Below are positions 17,289 to 25,348 of a stretch of 40,982 bases of DNA, piece after piece. Location: NCBI RefSeq assembly GCF_013042245.1, contig NZ_JABDQL010000029.1, positions 1-40,982 of the forward strand. The letters run 5' to 3'. Numbering within the stretch: the first letter of the stretch is position 1; the number at the start of each line of letters is the position of its first letter. The stretch comes from Winogradskyella sp. (GTDB taxonomy: Bacteria > Bacteroidota > Bacteroidia > Flavobacteriales > Flavobacteriaceae). The translations under genes and the position numbers were made by a program. Under the pieces are notes generated by a model. It saw only the letters and a program-made list of their open reading frames with translations. It was not told the DNA's origin and ran no database searches.

Positions 17289-18695
17289 ATGCAATCCAAT
17301 AGAATTTCAATAAAACAATTTTTTAAATATTTACAAATCGCTGTTTCTGGTAAAGAACAAGATTTTACCAATGGTACTATTCGCAGAGCAGTTTTTATGC
17401 TTTCCATTCCGATGATTCTTGAAATGCTCATGGAATCTATATTCGCTATTGTGGATATTTTTTATGTATCTCAAGTGAGCGTTAATGCTGTAGCCACGAT
17501 TGGTTTAACGGAATCTGTAATTACTTTAGTTTATGCTGTTGCTATAGGACTAAGCATGGCTGCAACCGCAATTGTGGCAAGACGGACTGGTGAAAAAGAT
17601 AAAGAAGGTGCATCAAGGGCAGCTGTACAGGTTATATTCTTAGGTATTGTTATAGCTGTTTTTATTAGTGTAGTAGGAATTATTTATCCTAAGGAAATTC
17701 TTGGGCTTATGGGAGGAGAAGCAGACCTCATAGAAGAAGGCTATGGATATACCCAAGTACTTATGGGCGGAAACGTCACTATAATGTTACTCTTTCTTAT
17801 TAACGCTATTTTTAGAGGTGCAGGAGATGCTTCTATAGCAATGTGGGCCTTGATTGTTTCAAATGGACTCAATATTATTTTAGACCCAATATTCATTTTT
17901 GGATTTGGACCAGTACAGGCATATGGTGTACAAGGCGCAGCAATAGCAACAACTATTGGCCGTGGTACAGCTGTCTTATTTCAGTTATTGATTTTGTTTT
18001 ATGGATGGAGCAGAATAAAAGTTGGTTTTAAAGATTTGGTAATAAGGGTAGCCGTGATGATAAATCTTATAAAAGTTTCGCTCGGTGGAATAGCACAGTT
18101 TTTAATTGGCACATCCTCTTGGGTTTTTTTAATGCGTATTATGAGCGAATTCGGTAGTGAAGTATTAGCAGGTTATACAATAGCTATTAGAGTTATGATG
18201 TTTACGTTAATGCCTGCTTGGGGATTGAGTAATGCTGCCGCCACTTTAGTCGGCCAAAATTTAGGAGCAAAAAAACCTGAACGTGCGGAACAATCAGTAT
18301 GGAAAACAGGAAAGTATAGTGCTTTTTTCATGGGAGTTGTTTCTATTGTCTATTTGCTATTCGCACCTCAGATTATTCAATTATTTTCTAATGAAGTTGA
18401 AGTGGTCAAGAATGGCGCTTTATGTCTTAGAATTATTGCAGCAGGTTATGTGTTTTATGGTTACGGTATGGTCGTTATTAATGCTTTTAATGGCGCAGGT
18501 GATACAAAAACACCTACTTGGATTAATTTTATCTGTTTCTGGGTATTCCAATTGCCATTTGCTTACCTCATGGCATTAACATTTGATTTTGGACCAATTG
18601 GCGTATTTACGGCTATTACATTAGCTGAAGTTTTAATAGTAATTTTAGGAATTATGTGGTTCAAAAAAGGCTACTGGAAATCTGTAAAAGTATAG
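17289..18695 (+). CDS. MATE family efflux transporter
   Basis: A 468-residue inner-membrane antiporter with twelve predicted helices in two homologous halves. Family signals are FMLSIPMILEMLMESIFAIVDIF at the start of helix 1, NAIFRGAGDASIAM in the first half, and the equivalent NAFNGAGDTKTPT in the second half. MATE proteins export cationic drugs or metabolites using Na+ or H+ gradients. The substrate here is unknown. Start and length are normal. Confidence 0.93.
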   Translation: MQSNRISIKQFFKYLQIAVSGKEQDFTNGTIRRAVFMLSIPMILEMLMESIFAIVDIFYVSQVSVNAVATIGLTESVITLVYAVAIGLSMAATAIVARRTGEKDKEGASRAAVQVIFLGIVIAVFISVVGIIYPKEILGLMGGEADLIEEGYGYTQVLMGGNVTIMLLFLINAIFRGAGDASIAMWALIVSNGLNIILDPIFIFGFGPVQAYGVQGAAIATTIGRGTAVLFQLLILFYGWSRIKVGFKDLVIRVAVMINLIKVSLGGIAQFLIGTSSWVFLMRIMSEFGSEVLAGYTIAIRVMMFTLMPAWGLSNAAATLVGQNLGAKKPERAEQSVWKTGKYSAFFMGVVSIVYLLFAPQIIQLFSNEVEVVKNGALCLRIIAAGYVFYGYGMVVINAFNGAGDTKTPTWINFICFWVFQLPFAYLMALTFDFGPIGVFTAITLAEVLIVILGIMWFKKGYWKSVKV

Positions 18696-18744
18696 ATTAA
18701 ATTTATTGATTTTTCATTACTTTTATGGAGATTAAAACAATACC

Positions 18745-19896
18745 ATGTTAAAAGATAAATTAGGAATTAATACCATTTGTACACACGTAGGTGAAGTTAA
18801 AGATGAGCAGTTTAAAGGTGCTGTTTCTCCAATGTATTTAAGCTCTTCTTATGAGTTTTTAGACGTTGATGTAAAGCGATACCCACGTTATTTTAATACA
18901 CCAAATCAAGAGTTCTTATCTAAAAAAATTGCAGCTTTAGAAGGTACAGAAGCAGCTATGATTTTTGGCTCAGGTATGGCAGCCATAAGTCATATGTTTT
19001 TGGCATTTTTGAAAAAAGGAGACCACTTGGTTGTGCAGAATACACTTTATGGCGGAACAGTTAATTTCATTAAAGAAGAATTTCCAAAGTATGGTATAGA
19101 ATATACTTTTACAAATGGTTATAGAGCTAAAGATTTTGAATCTGTAATACAACAAAATACAAAGCTCATTCATATAGAAACGCCGTCTAATCCTTTATTA
19201 ACGGTTACAGATATTAGAGATATTACACAGTTAGCCAAAACAAAAGGCATACTTACTTCAATAGATAATACATTTGCTTCACCAATAAATCAAAAGCCTA
19301 TTGACTTCGGAATTGATATGGTCATGCATTCTGCTACTAAGTATTTTGGTGGTCATAGTGATATTTGTGCTGGAGCAGTAGCCAGTTCCCATGAATATAT
19401 GGAACGTATTTGGAATGTATCTAAAAATTTAGGTGGAAGTCTAAGCGATATGACCGTTTGGATGTTAGAACGTAGCATGAAAACACTAGGCTTGCGGGTT
19501 AAAGCGCAAACCAAAAACGCGATGAAATTAGCAAAATGGTTAGATAAGCATCCTAAAATTTCGAAAGTGTATTATCCAGGTTTAAAGACACATCCTGAGT
19601 ATAAATTAGCTAAAGCACAAATGAAAGGTTTTGGCGCTATGTTATCTTTTGAATTAACTAATGACTTGGATTCTTATAGATTTCAAAAGCAGCTAAAATT
19701 AATAAAATCCTCTATGAGTTTAGCAGGTGTAGAAAGCACAATGATTTCACCACATTTAACTTCACACGCTTTATTGACTGAAGCGGAACGTGCTGCTATT
19801 GGTGTTAGCGACCAATTGATACGTTTTTCTGTAGGTATTGAAAATGCTAAAGATTTAAAAAAGGATATCAATCAAGCTATAGACGCGATACGTTAG
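18745..19896 (+). CDS. Trans-sulfuration family PLP enzyme (cystathionine gamma-synthase/lyase or methionine gamma-lyase type)
   Basis: A 383-residue Cys/Met-metabolism PLP enzyme. The PLP lysine is Lys199 in HSATKYFGGHSD. GSGMAAIS (about 76-83) binds the phosphate, and the conserved LYGGT segment and the C-terminal GVESTMISPHLTSHA are present. Members carry out beta- or gamma-replacement or elimination on cysteine, cystathionine, homoserine esters or methionine. The exact reaction cannot be told from sequence. The last 20 bases overlap the end of the convergent DUF2490 gene. Confidence 0.88.
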   Translation: MLKDKLGINTICTHVGEVKDEQFKGAVSPMYLSSSYEFLDVDVKRYPRYFNTPNQEFLSKKIAALEGTEAAMIFGSGMAAISHMFLAFLKKGDHLVVQNTLYGGTVNFIKEEFPKYGIEYTFTNGYRAKDFESVIQQNTKLIHIETPSNPLLTVTDIRDITQLAKTKGILTSIDNTFASPINQKPIDFGIDMVMHSATKYFGGHSDICAGAVASSHEYMERIWNVSKNLGGSLSDMTVWMLERSMKTLGLRVKAQTKNAMKLAKWLDKHPKISKVYYPGLKTHPEYKLAKAQMKGFGAMLSFELTNDLDSYRFQKQLKLIKSSMSLAGVESTMISPHLTSHALLTEAERAAIGVSDQLIRFSVGIENAKDLKKDINQAIDAIR

Positions 19897-20566
19897 TCGT
19901 AGTTTTTCTGTGGTCAGTTTTAATACTTATACCAACTTGAATTCTATTCAAGCTATTTTTTCTGATATGTTGTTTTAAATAGCCTATTTGGAGTTGAGAA
20001 TGTTCCATAATTTGAAATCCAATACCTAAATAAAAACGATTTTCATGAAATACTTGATCTTGAAAATTTACAAAAGGTTCTTCAGTTGCAATTAAGAAGA
20101 GTGTTTTGTTTAATGTATATTTTAGGCTTAGTCGATACCTAAATCTATTTTGTGTTTCATTTCTGTCTTTAAAATCTAAAAAACGCTGCTCTAAACGTGC
20201 GCGGTGTATTAGCACAAATTTCTCGAATTTTCTACTCAAAGTGTATTGCTCAAATAGGCGGTTTTCATGAACATTAGGTTCGTTATCAAACTCAAAAACA
20301 GTATCAATATCTAAATACGCATAGCCCAAACCAATAGACTGATTATCTTTTAAGTGGTAGTTTCCTCTTATAGAGAAAAAAGCTAAGTTATAATTGGATG
20401 AAGGTTCATAGAAGCGTAATTCTCCATAGGGATTTACACTATATTTTTCACTTAACCTATGGTTACTACCATAGGTATACCAAGAGCCTAAAAAGGCTTC
20501 TGAAGGACTTTGGCTTTTGCCAACTAAGGCTAATAAAGATACTAATAGTGTCAGTAATTTTTTCAT
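19877..20566 (-). CDS. DUF2490 family outer-membrane protein
   Basis: A 229-residue exported protein. The signal peptide (about residues 1-18, LLALVGKSQS) is followed by alternating beta strands typical of a small barrel: FLGSWYTYGSNHRLSEKY, YGELRFYEP and GLGYAYLDIDTV. This matches DUF2490, a family of unknown function common in Bacteroidota. The last 20 bases overlap the end of the facing PLP-enzyme gene. Confidence 0.82.
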   Translation of the reverse strand: MKKLLTLLVSLLALVGKSQSPSEAFLGSWYTYGSNHRLSEKYSVNPYGELRFYEPSSNYNLAFFSIRGNYHLKDNQSIGLGYAYLDIDTVFEFDNEPNVHENRLFEQYTLSRKFEKFVLIHRARLEQRFLDFKDRNETQNRFRYRLSLKYTLNKTLFLIATEEPFVNFQDQVFHENRFYLGIGFQIMEHSQLQIGYLKQHIRKNSLNRIQVGISIKTDHRKTTTNVSRL

Positions 20567-20582
20567 CTATATATAATAAAAA

Positions 20583-20606
20583 AGAGAGCCCATTTCTGAG
20601 CTCTCT
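20583..20606 (-). terminator. Rho-independent terminator of pckA
   Basis: AGAGAGC and GCTCTCT form a 7-bp stem around a 10-base loop. On the minus strand the stem is followed by TTTTTATTATAT. It lies 16 bases past the pckA stop. Confidence 0.8.
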
Positions 20607-20621
20607 CGAATCATGGAATTA

Positions 20622-22259
20622 TTAAACGTGGTCGTTTAAATGATGGTGCTCATCAATTAGTGGACCGCCTTCTATAATTTGCTCTGAAGCTTCACTTGCA
20701 AATTTTTCAAAATTTAAGTGGAATGAGTGTGCTAAGTTGATAGCCTTACTGATATAACCACCTTTCTGTAACCATGTGTTCATTGGGTCTAACATTTCTG
20801 TTGGAACATTAGGGCAGTATTTAGGCATAAATAAGCCAAATATTGGGTGTTGTTCGTAATCTACATTCTCTAATTCTCCATTAAGGATTGCCGTAATCAT
20901 AGCTCTGGTGTATTTGAGTTTAATACGAGAACCTACGCCATAAGGACCACCGCTCCAGCCAGTGTTTAGCAACCAAACATTAACACCTGCTTCTTGCATT
21001 TTTTTACTCAACATTTCTGCATATTTTGTTGGGTGTAGTGGCATAAATGGCTCTCCAAAACAAGCTGAGAATGATGGTACAGGTTCAGTAATTCCAGCTT
21101 CAGTACCAGCAACCTTAGCAGTGTAACCAGAAATAAAGTGGTAAGCTGCTTGTCCTGGTGTTAATTTAGATACTGGAGGTAATACTCCAAAGGCATCACA
21201 GGTTAAGAAAAATATATTCTTGGGGTTATCTGCATACGATGGCTGTTGGATATTGTCTATATGATAAATAGGGTAACTTACACGCGTATTCTGTGTAATT
21301 GAGCTATCCATATAGTCTACTTCATTATTATCTTTAAAAACTACGTTTTCAAGAATAGCACCAGGCTTAATAGCTCTATAGATGTCTGGTTCTTTTTCTT
21401 CAGTTAAATCAATGACTTTGGCGTAGCAACCACCTTCAAAATTGAAGATTCTGTTTTCTGCTGTCCAACCATGCTCATCATCACCTATTAGCTTACGATT
21501 AGGGTCTGCAGATAATGTTGTTTTTCCAGTTCCTGATAATCCAAAGAAAATTGCAGTATCTCCATCTTCACCAACATTGGCAGAACAATGCATTGGTAAT
21601 ACATTTTTATCAACTGGTAAAATCATATTTAATGCAGAGAAAATACCTTTTTTCATTTCACCTGTATATGCAGAGCCACCTACTAGAGCTATCTTTTTTG
21701 TAAAGTTTAAAATGGAAAAGTTACCTTGTCTAATACCATATTTTTTTGGCTCTTTACATTCGTAACCTGGTGCGCAAAGGACCAACCATTCTTCTTCAAA
21801 ATTTTCTAATTCTTCTTCTGAAGGTCTTAAAAACATATTATAAATAAACATGTTAGACCATGGATATTCTGTAACAGTTCTTACATTCATTTTATATTTA
21901 GGATCGGCACAAACGTAACCATCTCTAACATAGATTTCTTTCCCGCTTAGATAATTTTCAATTTCAGATTGTAAATAATCAAAGTTTTCAGGAGAAATAC
22001 CCTTATTAGTTTTTCCCCACCAAACGCGATCTTTTGTATAATCATCTTTTACTAAAAAGCGATCCTGTGGGGAACGTCCTGTAAATTTTCCTGTGTTTAT
22101 GGCTAATGTTCCGTTAGCTGTTTCTTTTCCCATTCCTTTTTTAAGAGTAATGGCTTGTAGTTCTTCTGGCAAAAGATTCCAATGGGCATTGGTGTCTTTT
22201 AATCCGTACTTGGTGAGGTCTCTTGTTTTCATAATCGGTTTTTTAAATAAAGTTTCCAT
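20622..22259 (-). CDS. pckA: Phosphoenolpyruvate carboxykinase (ATP)
   Basis: A 545-residue ATP-dependent PEP carboxykinase. The kinase-1a P-loop GLSGTGKTT lies at residues 240-248. GEDGDTAIFFG precedes it, LIGDDEHGW follows as the metal-binding kinase-2 motif, and GRSPQDRF (61-68) belongs to the oxaloacetate site. The enzyme converts oxaloacetate and ATP to PEP, CO2 and ADP, the first committed step of gluconeogenesis. The start could be Met1 or Met10 (MKTRDLTKYG). It lies 31 bases downstream of the SLC13 carrier gene with no clear promoter between, so the carrier may supply C4-dicarboxylates to this step. Confidence 0.97.
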   Translation of the reverse strand: METLFKKPIMKTRDLTKYGLKDTNAHWNLLPEELQAITLKKGMGKETANGTLAINTGKFTGRSPQDRFLVKDDYTKDRVWWGKTNKGISPENFDYLQSEIENYLSGKEIYVRDGYVCADPKYKMNVRTVTEYPWSNMFIYNMFLRPSEEELENFEEEWLVLCAPGYECKEPKKYGIRQGNFSILNFTKKIALVGGSAYTGEMKKGIFSALNMILPVDKNVLPMHCSANVGEDGDTAIFFGLSGTGKTTLSADPNRKLIGDDEHGWTAENRIFNFEGGCYAKVIDLTEEKEPDIYRAIKPGAILENVVFKDNNEVDYMDSSITQNTRVSYPIYHIDNIQQPSYADNPKNIFFLTCDAFGVLPPVSKLTPGQAAYHFISGYTAKVAGTEAGITEPVPSFSACFGEPFMPLHPTKYAEMLSKKMQEAGVNVWLLNTGWSGGPYGVGSRIKLKYTRAMITAILNGELENVDYEQHPIFGLFMPKYCPNVPTEMLDPMNTWLQKGGYISKAINLAHSFHLNFEKFASEASEQIIEGGPLIDEHHHLNDHV

Positions 22260-22290
22260 GATTTAAAATTTTTTTAATTCGACTTTCGAT

Positions 22291-24129
22291 TTAAAATGGC
22301 CATATCAATGGCACTAATAGTAAAGTTGTTATTAGAAATAGCAGAAGCAATGGTGCACCTACTTTTAGGTAATCTTTAAATTTATATCCGCCAGCAGTCA
22401 TAACCATGGCATTAGTTGTTGTTCCTACGGGTGTTAAAAATGCTGTAGATGCACTAACAGCTACAGTTATCATAAAAGGCGCAGCAGATAATTCTAGAGT
22501 ACTTGCTGCAATTAATACAATAGGTGCCATAAGTACTGCCGTTGCTGAGTTATTGATAACCTGACTAAATGTTGTAGTAAGTAAAAAAACACCAGCCAAA
22601 AGTGCAACAGGATGTAAAGTTCCCAATGTTTCGACTAATCCGTTTGCAATTAACTGTGCAGTTCCTGTTTTTTGTAGTGCAGTTCCCATAGGTATCATTG
22701 CGGCAATCATTACTACACTTATCCAGCTAATACCTTTATAGGCTTTTGCAATTGGTACACAACCAGAAATTAGTACAATACCGGCAGAAATCAACGCTGC
22801 AACTGCGCCTGGCACAATTTTAAAGACCAAAAGCACAATCATTAATGCTAAAGCAAATAAGGCAATGTAAGATTTGTTAGATAAAATAGTTACGGTTTTT
22901 GCCATACCTTCTGGACTACCACAAATGACTAGGTTTTCATGATATTCTTTTAATTGTTCTATATCGCTCCAAATACCTCTAACTAAAAATGCATCACCTG
23001 CCTTTATAGTTATTTCACGTTCTGTAAACGGTTTGTTATTACGAGATGCAGCCATAAGTTGCACGCCAAATCTTTTAAAGAAATTTCCAATTTTTATTTT
23101 ACGACCTACTAAAACAGAGTTAGGTGTCACTAATATCTCTGCCATACCAACCTCTTGGTTTATAAGGTTGTTTTTAAGTTCATCTGCAATGGGCTCCAAA
23201 GGCAGTAAGCCTAATCTAAACTTTATCATTAAGGCATTAATTGCTTCTGTTTCACCTTTGACTGTAATAATATCGTGGTAAAGAAACTCAGTTGAATTTT
23301 CAGGAAATTCTATAAATGGTTCGTTACCTTTTAAACGGTTAGGGTGCCTTCTTTTAATTCTTATTATAGAGACATGATAGTTGTTTTCAAAATTCCATTC
23401 GCCAATCTTTGTGCCCAATAGCGGAGATACAGAACGTACTCTAAGTCTGTAGTAGTTATCATCTACTTTATAAGCTTCTATCCATTTGTGCATTGTAGTA
23501 CTTATGTCTACAGGCTTATTGTTGGTTTTGTTTTTTGGTAGTAATCTGTAGCCAATATATCTGAAATAGATTAATGCGATAAGAAGTAGAGGAAGTCCAA
23601 TTAATCCAAATTCAAAGAAAGAAAATCCCTCTAAACCACTTTCGAGCATTGTATTGTTAACAATAATATTTGGTGGCGTACCAGTTAAGGTTAATAATCC
23701 ACCAGTATTAGACCCAAACGCAATTGGCATTAATAATTTTGAAGGTAAAGTACCTATACTCCAAGCAGAAGAAATAGTAACAGGCATTAATGTGGCCACT
23801 GTACCTGTATTACTAACAAAACCAGATAAAACGCCAGCACCAAGACTTGTTATAACTAGCAAACGTGAAATACTTTTACCCGCAAGACTCATAAATTTTT
23901 GACCTGCTAACGCTGTCCAACCTGTCTGAGATAAACCTTCACCAATAATAAAAAGAGCGGCAATCATAATCACAGTTGGGTTACTAAAGCCGCTTAAGGT
24001 CTCATTTAAATCCAGTATACCAAACATAAATAGACTTAACATAGATAAAAGAGCTACAATATCTGGCGTGAATTTTCCCCAAATGAATAGTAGAATTGTA
24101 ATAGATAAAATGATTAGCATCAAGCTCAT
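22291..24129 (-). CDS. SLC13/DASS family permease with two RCK-C domains
   Basis: A 612-residue carrier with membrane helices in two blocks. Between them is a cytoplasmic insert of about 200 residues carrying two TrkA-C-like (RCK_C) units, for example LRVRSVSPLLGTKIGEWNF and VTPNSVLVGRKIKIGNFF. SLC13 signatures are GSNTGGLLTLTGTPPNIIVN (first half) and SASTAFLTPVGTTTNAMVM (second half). These proteins move dicarboxylates, sulfate or similar anions with Na+. It is probably co-transcribed with pckA. A palindrome lies 55 bases upstream of its start. Confidence 0.92.
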   Translation of the reverse strand: MSLMLIILSITILLFIWGKFTPDIVALLSMLSLFMFGILDLNETLSGFSNPTVIMIAALFIIGEGLSQTGWTALAGQKFMSLAGKSISRLLVITSLGAGVLSGFVSNTGTVATLMPVTISSAWSIGTLPSKLLMPIAFGSNTGGLLTLTGTPPNIIVNNTMLESGLEGFSFFEFGLIGLPLLLIALIYFRYIGYRLLPKNKTNNKPVDISTTMHKWIEAYKVDDNYYRLRVRSVSPLLGTKIGEWNFENNYHVSIIRIKRRHPNRLKGNEPFIEFPENSTEFLYHDIITVKGETEAINALMIKFRLGLLPLEPIADELKNNLINQEVGMAEILVTPNSVLVGRKIKIGNFFKRFGVQLMAASRNNKPFTEREITIKAGDAFLVRGIWSDIEQLKEYHENLVICGSPEGMAKTVTILSNKSYIALFALALMIVLLVFKIVPGAVAALISAGIVLISGCVPIAKAYKGISWISVVMIAAMIPMGTALQKTGTAQLIANGLVETLGTLHPVALLAGVFLLTTTFSQVINNSATAVLMAPIVLIAASTLELSAAPFMITVAVSASTAFLTPVGTTTNAMVMTAGGYKFKDYLKVGAPLLLLFLITTLLLVPLIWPF

Positions 24130-24183
24130 TGGAGAAATCTTTTTTATTATACCATAAAATTACAGGCATTTATATCCAATTAT

Positions 24184-24199
24184 TATGACGGTTGTCATA
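24184..24199. promoter_or_regulatory. Palindromic operator candidate upstream of the SLC13-pckA pair
   Basis: TATGACGGTTGTCATA is a perfect 6-bp inverted repeat with a 4-base spacer. The TGAC-N4-GTCA form resembles sites of Crp/Fnr-family regulators. It lies 55 bases before the carrier start and 182 bases before bshB1 on the other strand. The rest of 24130-24380 shows no gene. Confidence 0.4.
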
Positions 24200-24380
24200 C
24201 TTATAAAGAATTGCTAATTTTTCAAATTTGTGCAGAAAAGTAAGGTTTATATCGAGATATTTTAAAACGAAACCGTTTGCGGAATAGAAAGAATCCTATA
24301 ATCTATATTCTTTTTAATATTTTTGACAATGAATAGGTATATAATAGGAGCAAAAAAGCTTCTTTTTTTAAAAATATAAG

Positions 24381-25097
24381 ATGAAATTAGACATATTAGC
24401 TTTTGGAGCGCATCCTGATGATGTAGAATTAGGTTGCGGTGGAACATTGGCAAAGGAAGTATCAAAAGGTAAAAAAGTTGGAATAATAGATTTAACTCGA
24501 GGCGAATTAGGCACAAGAGGTACTGCTGAAACAAGAGATAAGGAGGCTGCTGACAGCGCCAAAATTCTTGGTGTTAACTTAAGAAAAAACTTAGGTTTTG
24601 CTGATGGATTTTTTGTTAATGACAAAGCCCACCAATTCGAAATCATAAAAATGATTAGAAAATACCAACCAGAAGTTGTTCTTTGTAATGCTATAGATGA
24701 TAGACACATTGACCATGGAAAGGGAAGCAAATTAGTTAGTGATGCCTGTTTTTTGAGTGGACTTATCAAGGTTAAAACTTCAATAAATAAAGTAGAACAG
24801 AGCAAGTGGCGACCAAAAGTTGTTTATCATTATATACAGTGGAAGGATATAGAATCTGATTTTGTAGTAGATATTAGTGGTTTTATGGATAAAAAAATGG
24901 ATGCTGTTCTTGCTTATAAAACCCAATTTTACGACCCTAAAAGTAATGCTCCAGAAACACCAATATCTTCCAAAAATTTCACAGACAGTATAGAATACAG
25001 GGCCAGAAATCTCGGACGTTTAATCGGTGTAGAACACGCAGAAGGGTTTACGGTTGAGCGCTATGTTGCCGTCGAAAGTTTATTTGATTTGAAATAA
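24381..25097 (+). CDS. bshB1: Bacillithiol biosynthesis deacetylase BshB1
   Basis: A 238-residue cytoplasmic PIG-L/LmbE deacetylase. The zinc motif AHPDDVELG has ligands His11 and Asp14, with Asp13 catalytic, and the third ligand is His112 in DRHIDHG. The C-terminus has the typical GRLIGVEHAEGF segment of BshB1. It removes the acetyl group from N-acetylglucosaminyl malate to give glucosaminyl malate, the second step of bacillithiol synthesis. It is a stand-alone gene. A facing reading frame on the other strand is a shadow. Confidence 0.93.
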   Translation: MKLDILAFGAHPDDVELGCGGTLAKEVSKGKKVGIIDLTRGELGTRGTAETRDKEAADSAKILGVNLRKNLGFADGFFVNDKAHQFEIIKMIRKYQPEVVLCNAIDDRHIDHGKGSKLVSDACFLSGLIKVKTSINKVEQSKWRPKVVYHYIQWKDIESDFVVDISGFMDKKMDAVLAYKTQFYDPKSNAPETPISSKNFTDSIEYRARNLGRLIGVEHAEGFTVERYVAVESLFDLK

Positions 25098-25100
25098 AAA

Positions 25101-25126
25101 AAAGCCTTTCATTTCTGAAAGGCTTT
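25101..25126 (-). terminator. Terminator between bshB1 and tRNA-His
   Basis: AAAGCCTTTC and GAAAGGCTTT form a 10-bp stem with loop ATTTCT. The minus strand continues with TTTTTATTTC, so it mainly ends the tRNA-His transcript. It may also end bshB1 from the other side. Confidence 0.8.
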
Positions 25127-25135
25127 ACTGACAAG

Positions 25136-25210
25136 GGTGGAAGACCGGTCTCGAACCGGCGACCTCTGGTACCACAAACCAGCGCTCTAACCAACTGAGC
25201 TACAACCACC
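25136..25210 (-). tRNA. tRNA-His (GTG)
   Basis: Complete cloverleaf on the minus strand. The D arm is GCTCAGTTGGTTAGAGC. The anticodon stem is CTGGT/ACCAG with loop TTGTGGT, which gives anticodon GTG. The T arm is GCCGG-TTCGAGA-CCGGT. The extra G at -1 (25210) and C73 (25136), the histidine identity pair, are both encoded. CCA is not encoded. The acceptor GTGGTTG pairs with CTTCCAC with two adjacent U-U mismatches at positions 5-68 and 6-67. Confidence 0.95.
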
Positions 25211-25226
25211 ATTTTAATTAGGACTG

Positions 25227-25257
25227 CAAATGTAATTGAAAACTATATTTCAGCAAA
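25227..25257 (-). promoter_or_regulatory. Promoter of tRNA-His
   Basis: On the minus strand TTTG at 25257-25254 and TACATTTG at 25234-25227 are 19 bases apart, a full match to the Bacteroidota promoter consensus. The tRNA begins 17 bases downstream. Confidence 0.7.
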
Positions 25258-25284
25258 ACCTTTTTTAGAAATATTTAAAAAAAT

Positions 25285-25311
25285 AAACCCTTCTAAATAT
25301 CAGAAGGGTTT
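25285..25311 (-). terminator. Terminator of the M28 peptidase gene
   Basis: AAACCCTTCT and AGAAGGGTTT form a 10-bp stem with a 7-base loop. The minus strand continues with a run of T. It lies 38 bases after the peptidase stop. Confidence 0.8.
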
Positions 25312-25348
25312 TGTTTATTGATAATGAGAAGTTTTATCTAAATCACTT

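Noticed and set aside
24368-24805. 145-residue minus-strand frame opposite bshB1
   Set aside because: The plus strand has a complete BshB1 with all motifs; the opposite frame is a shadow.
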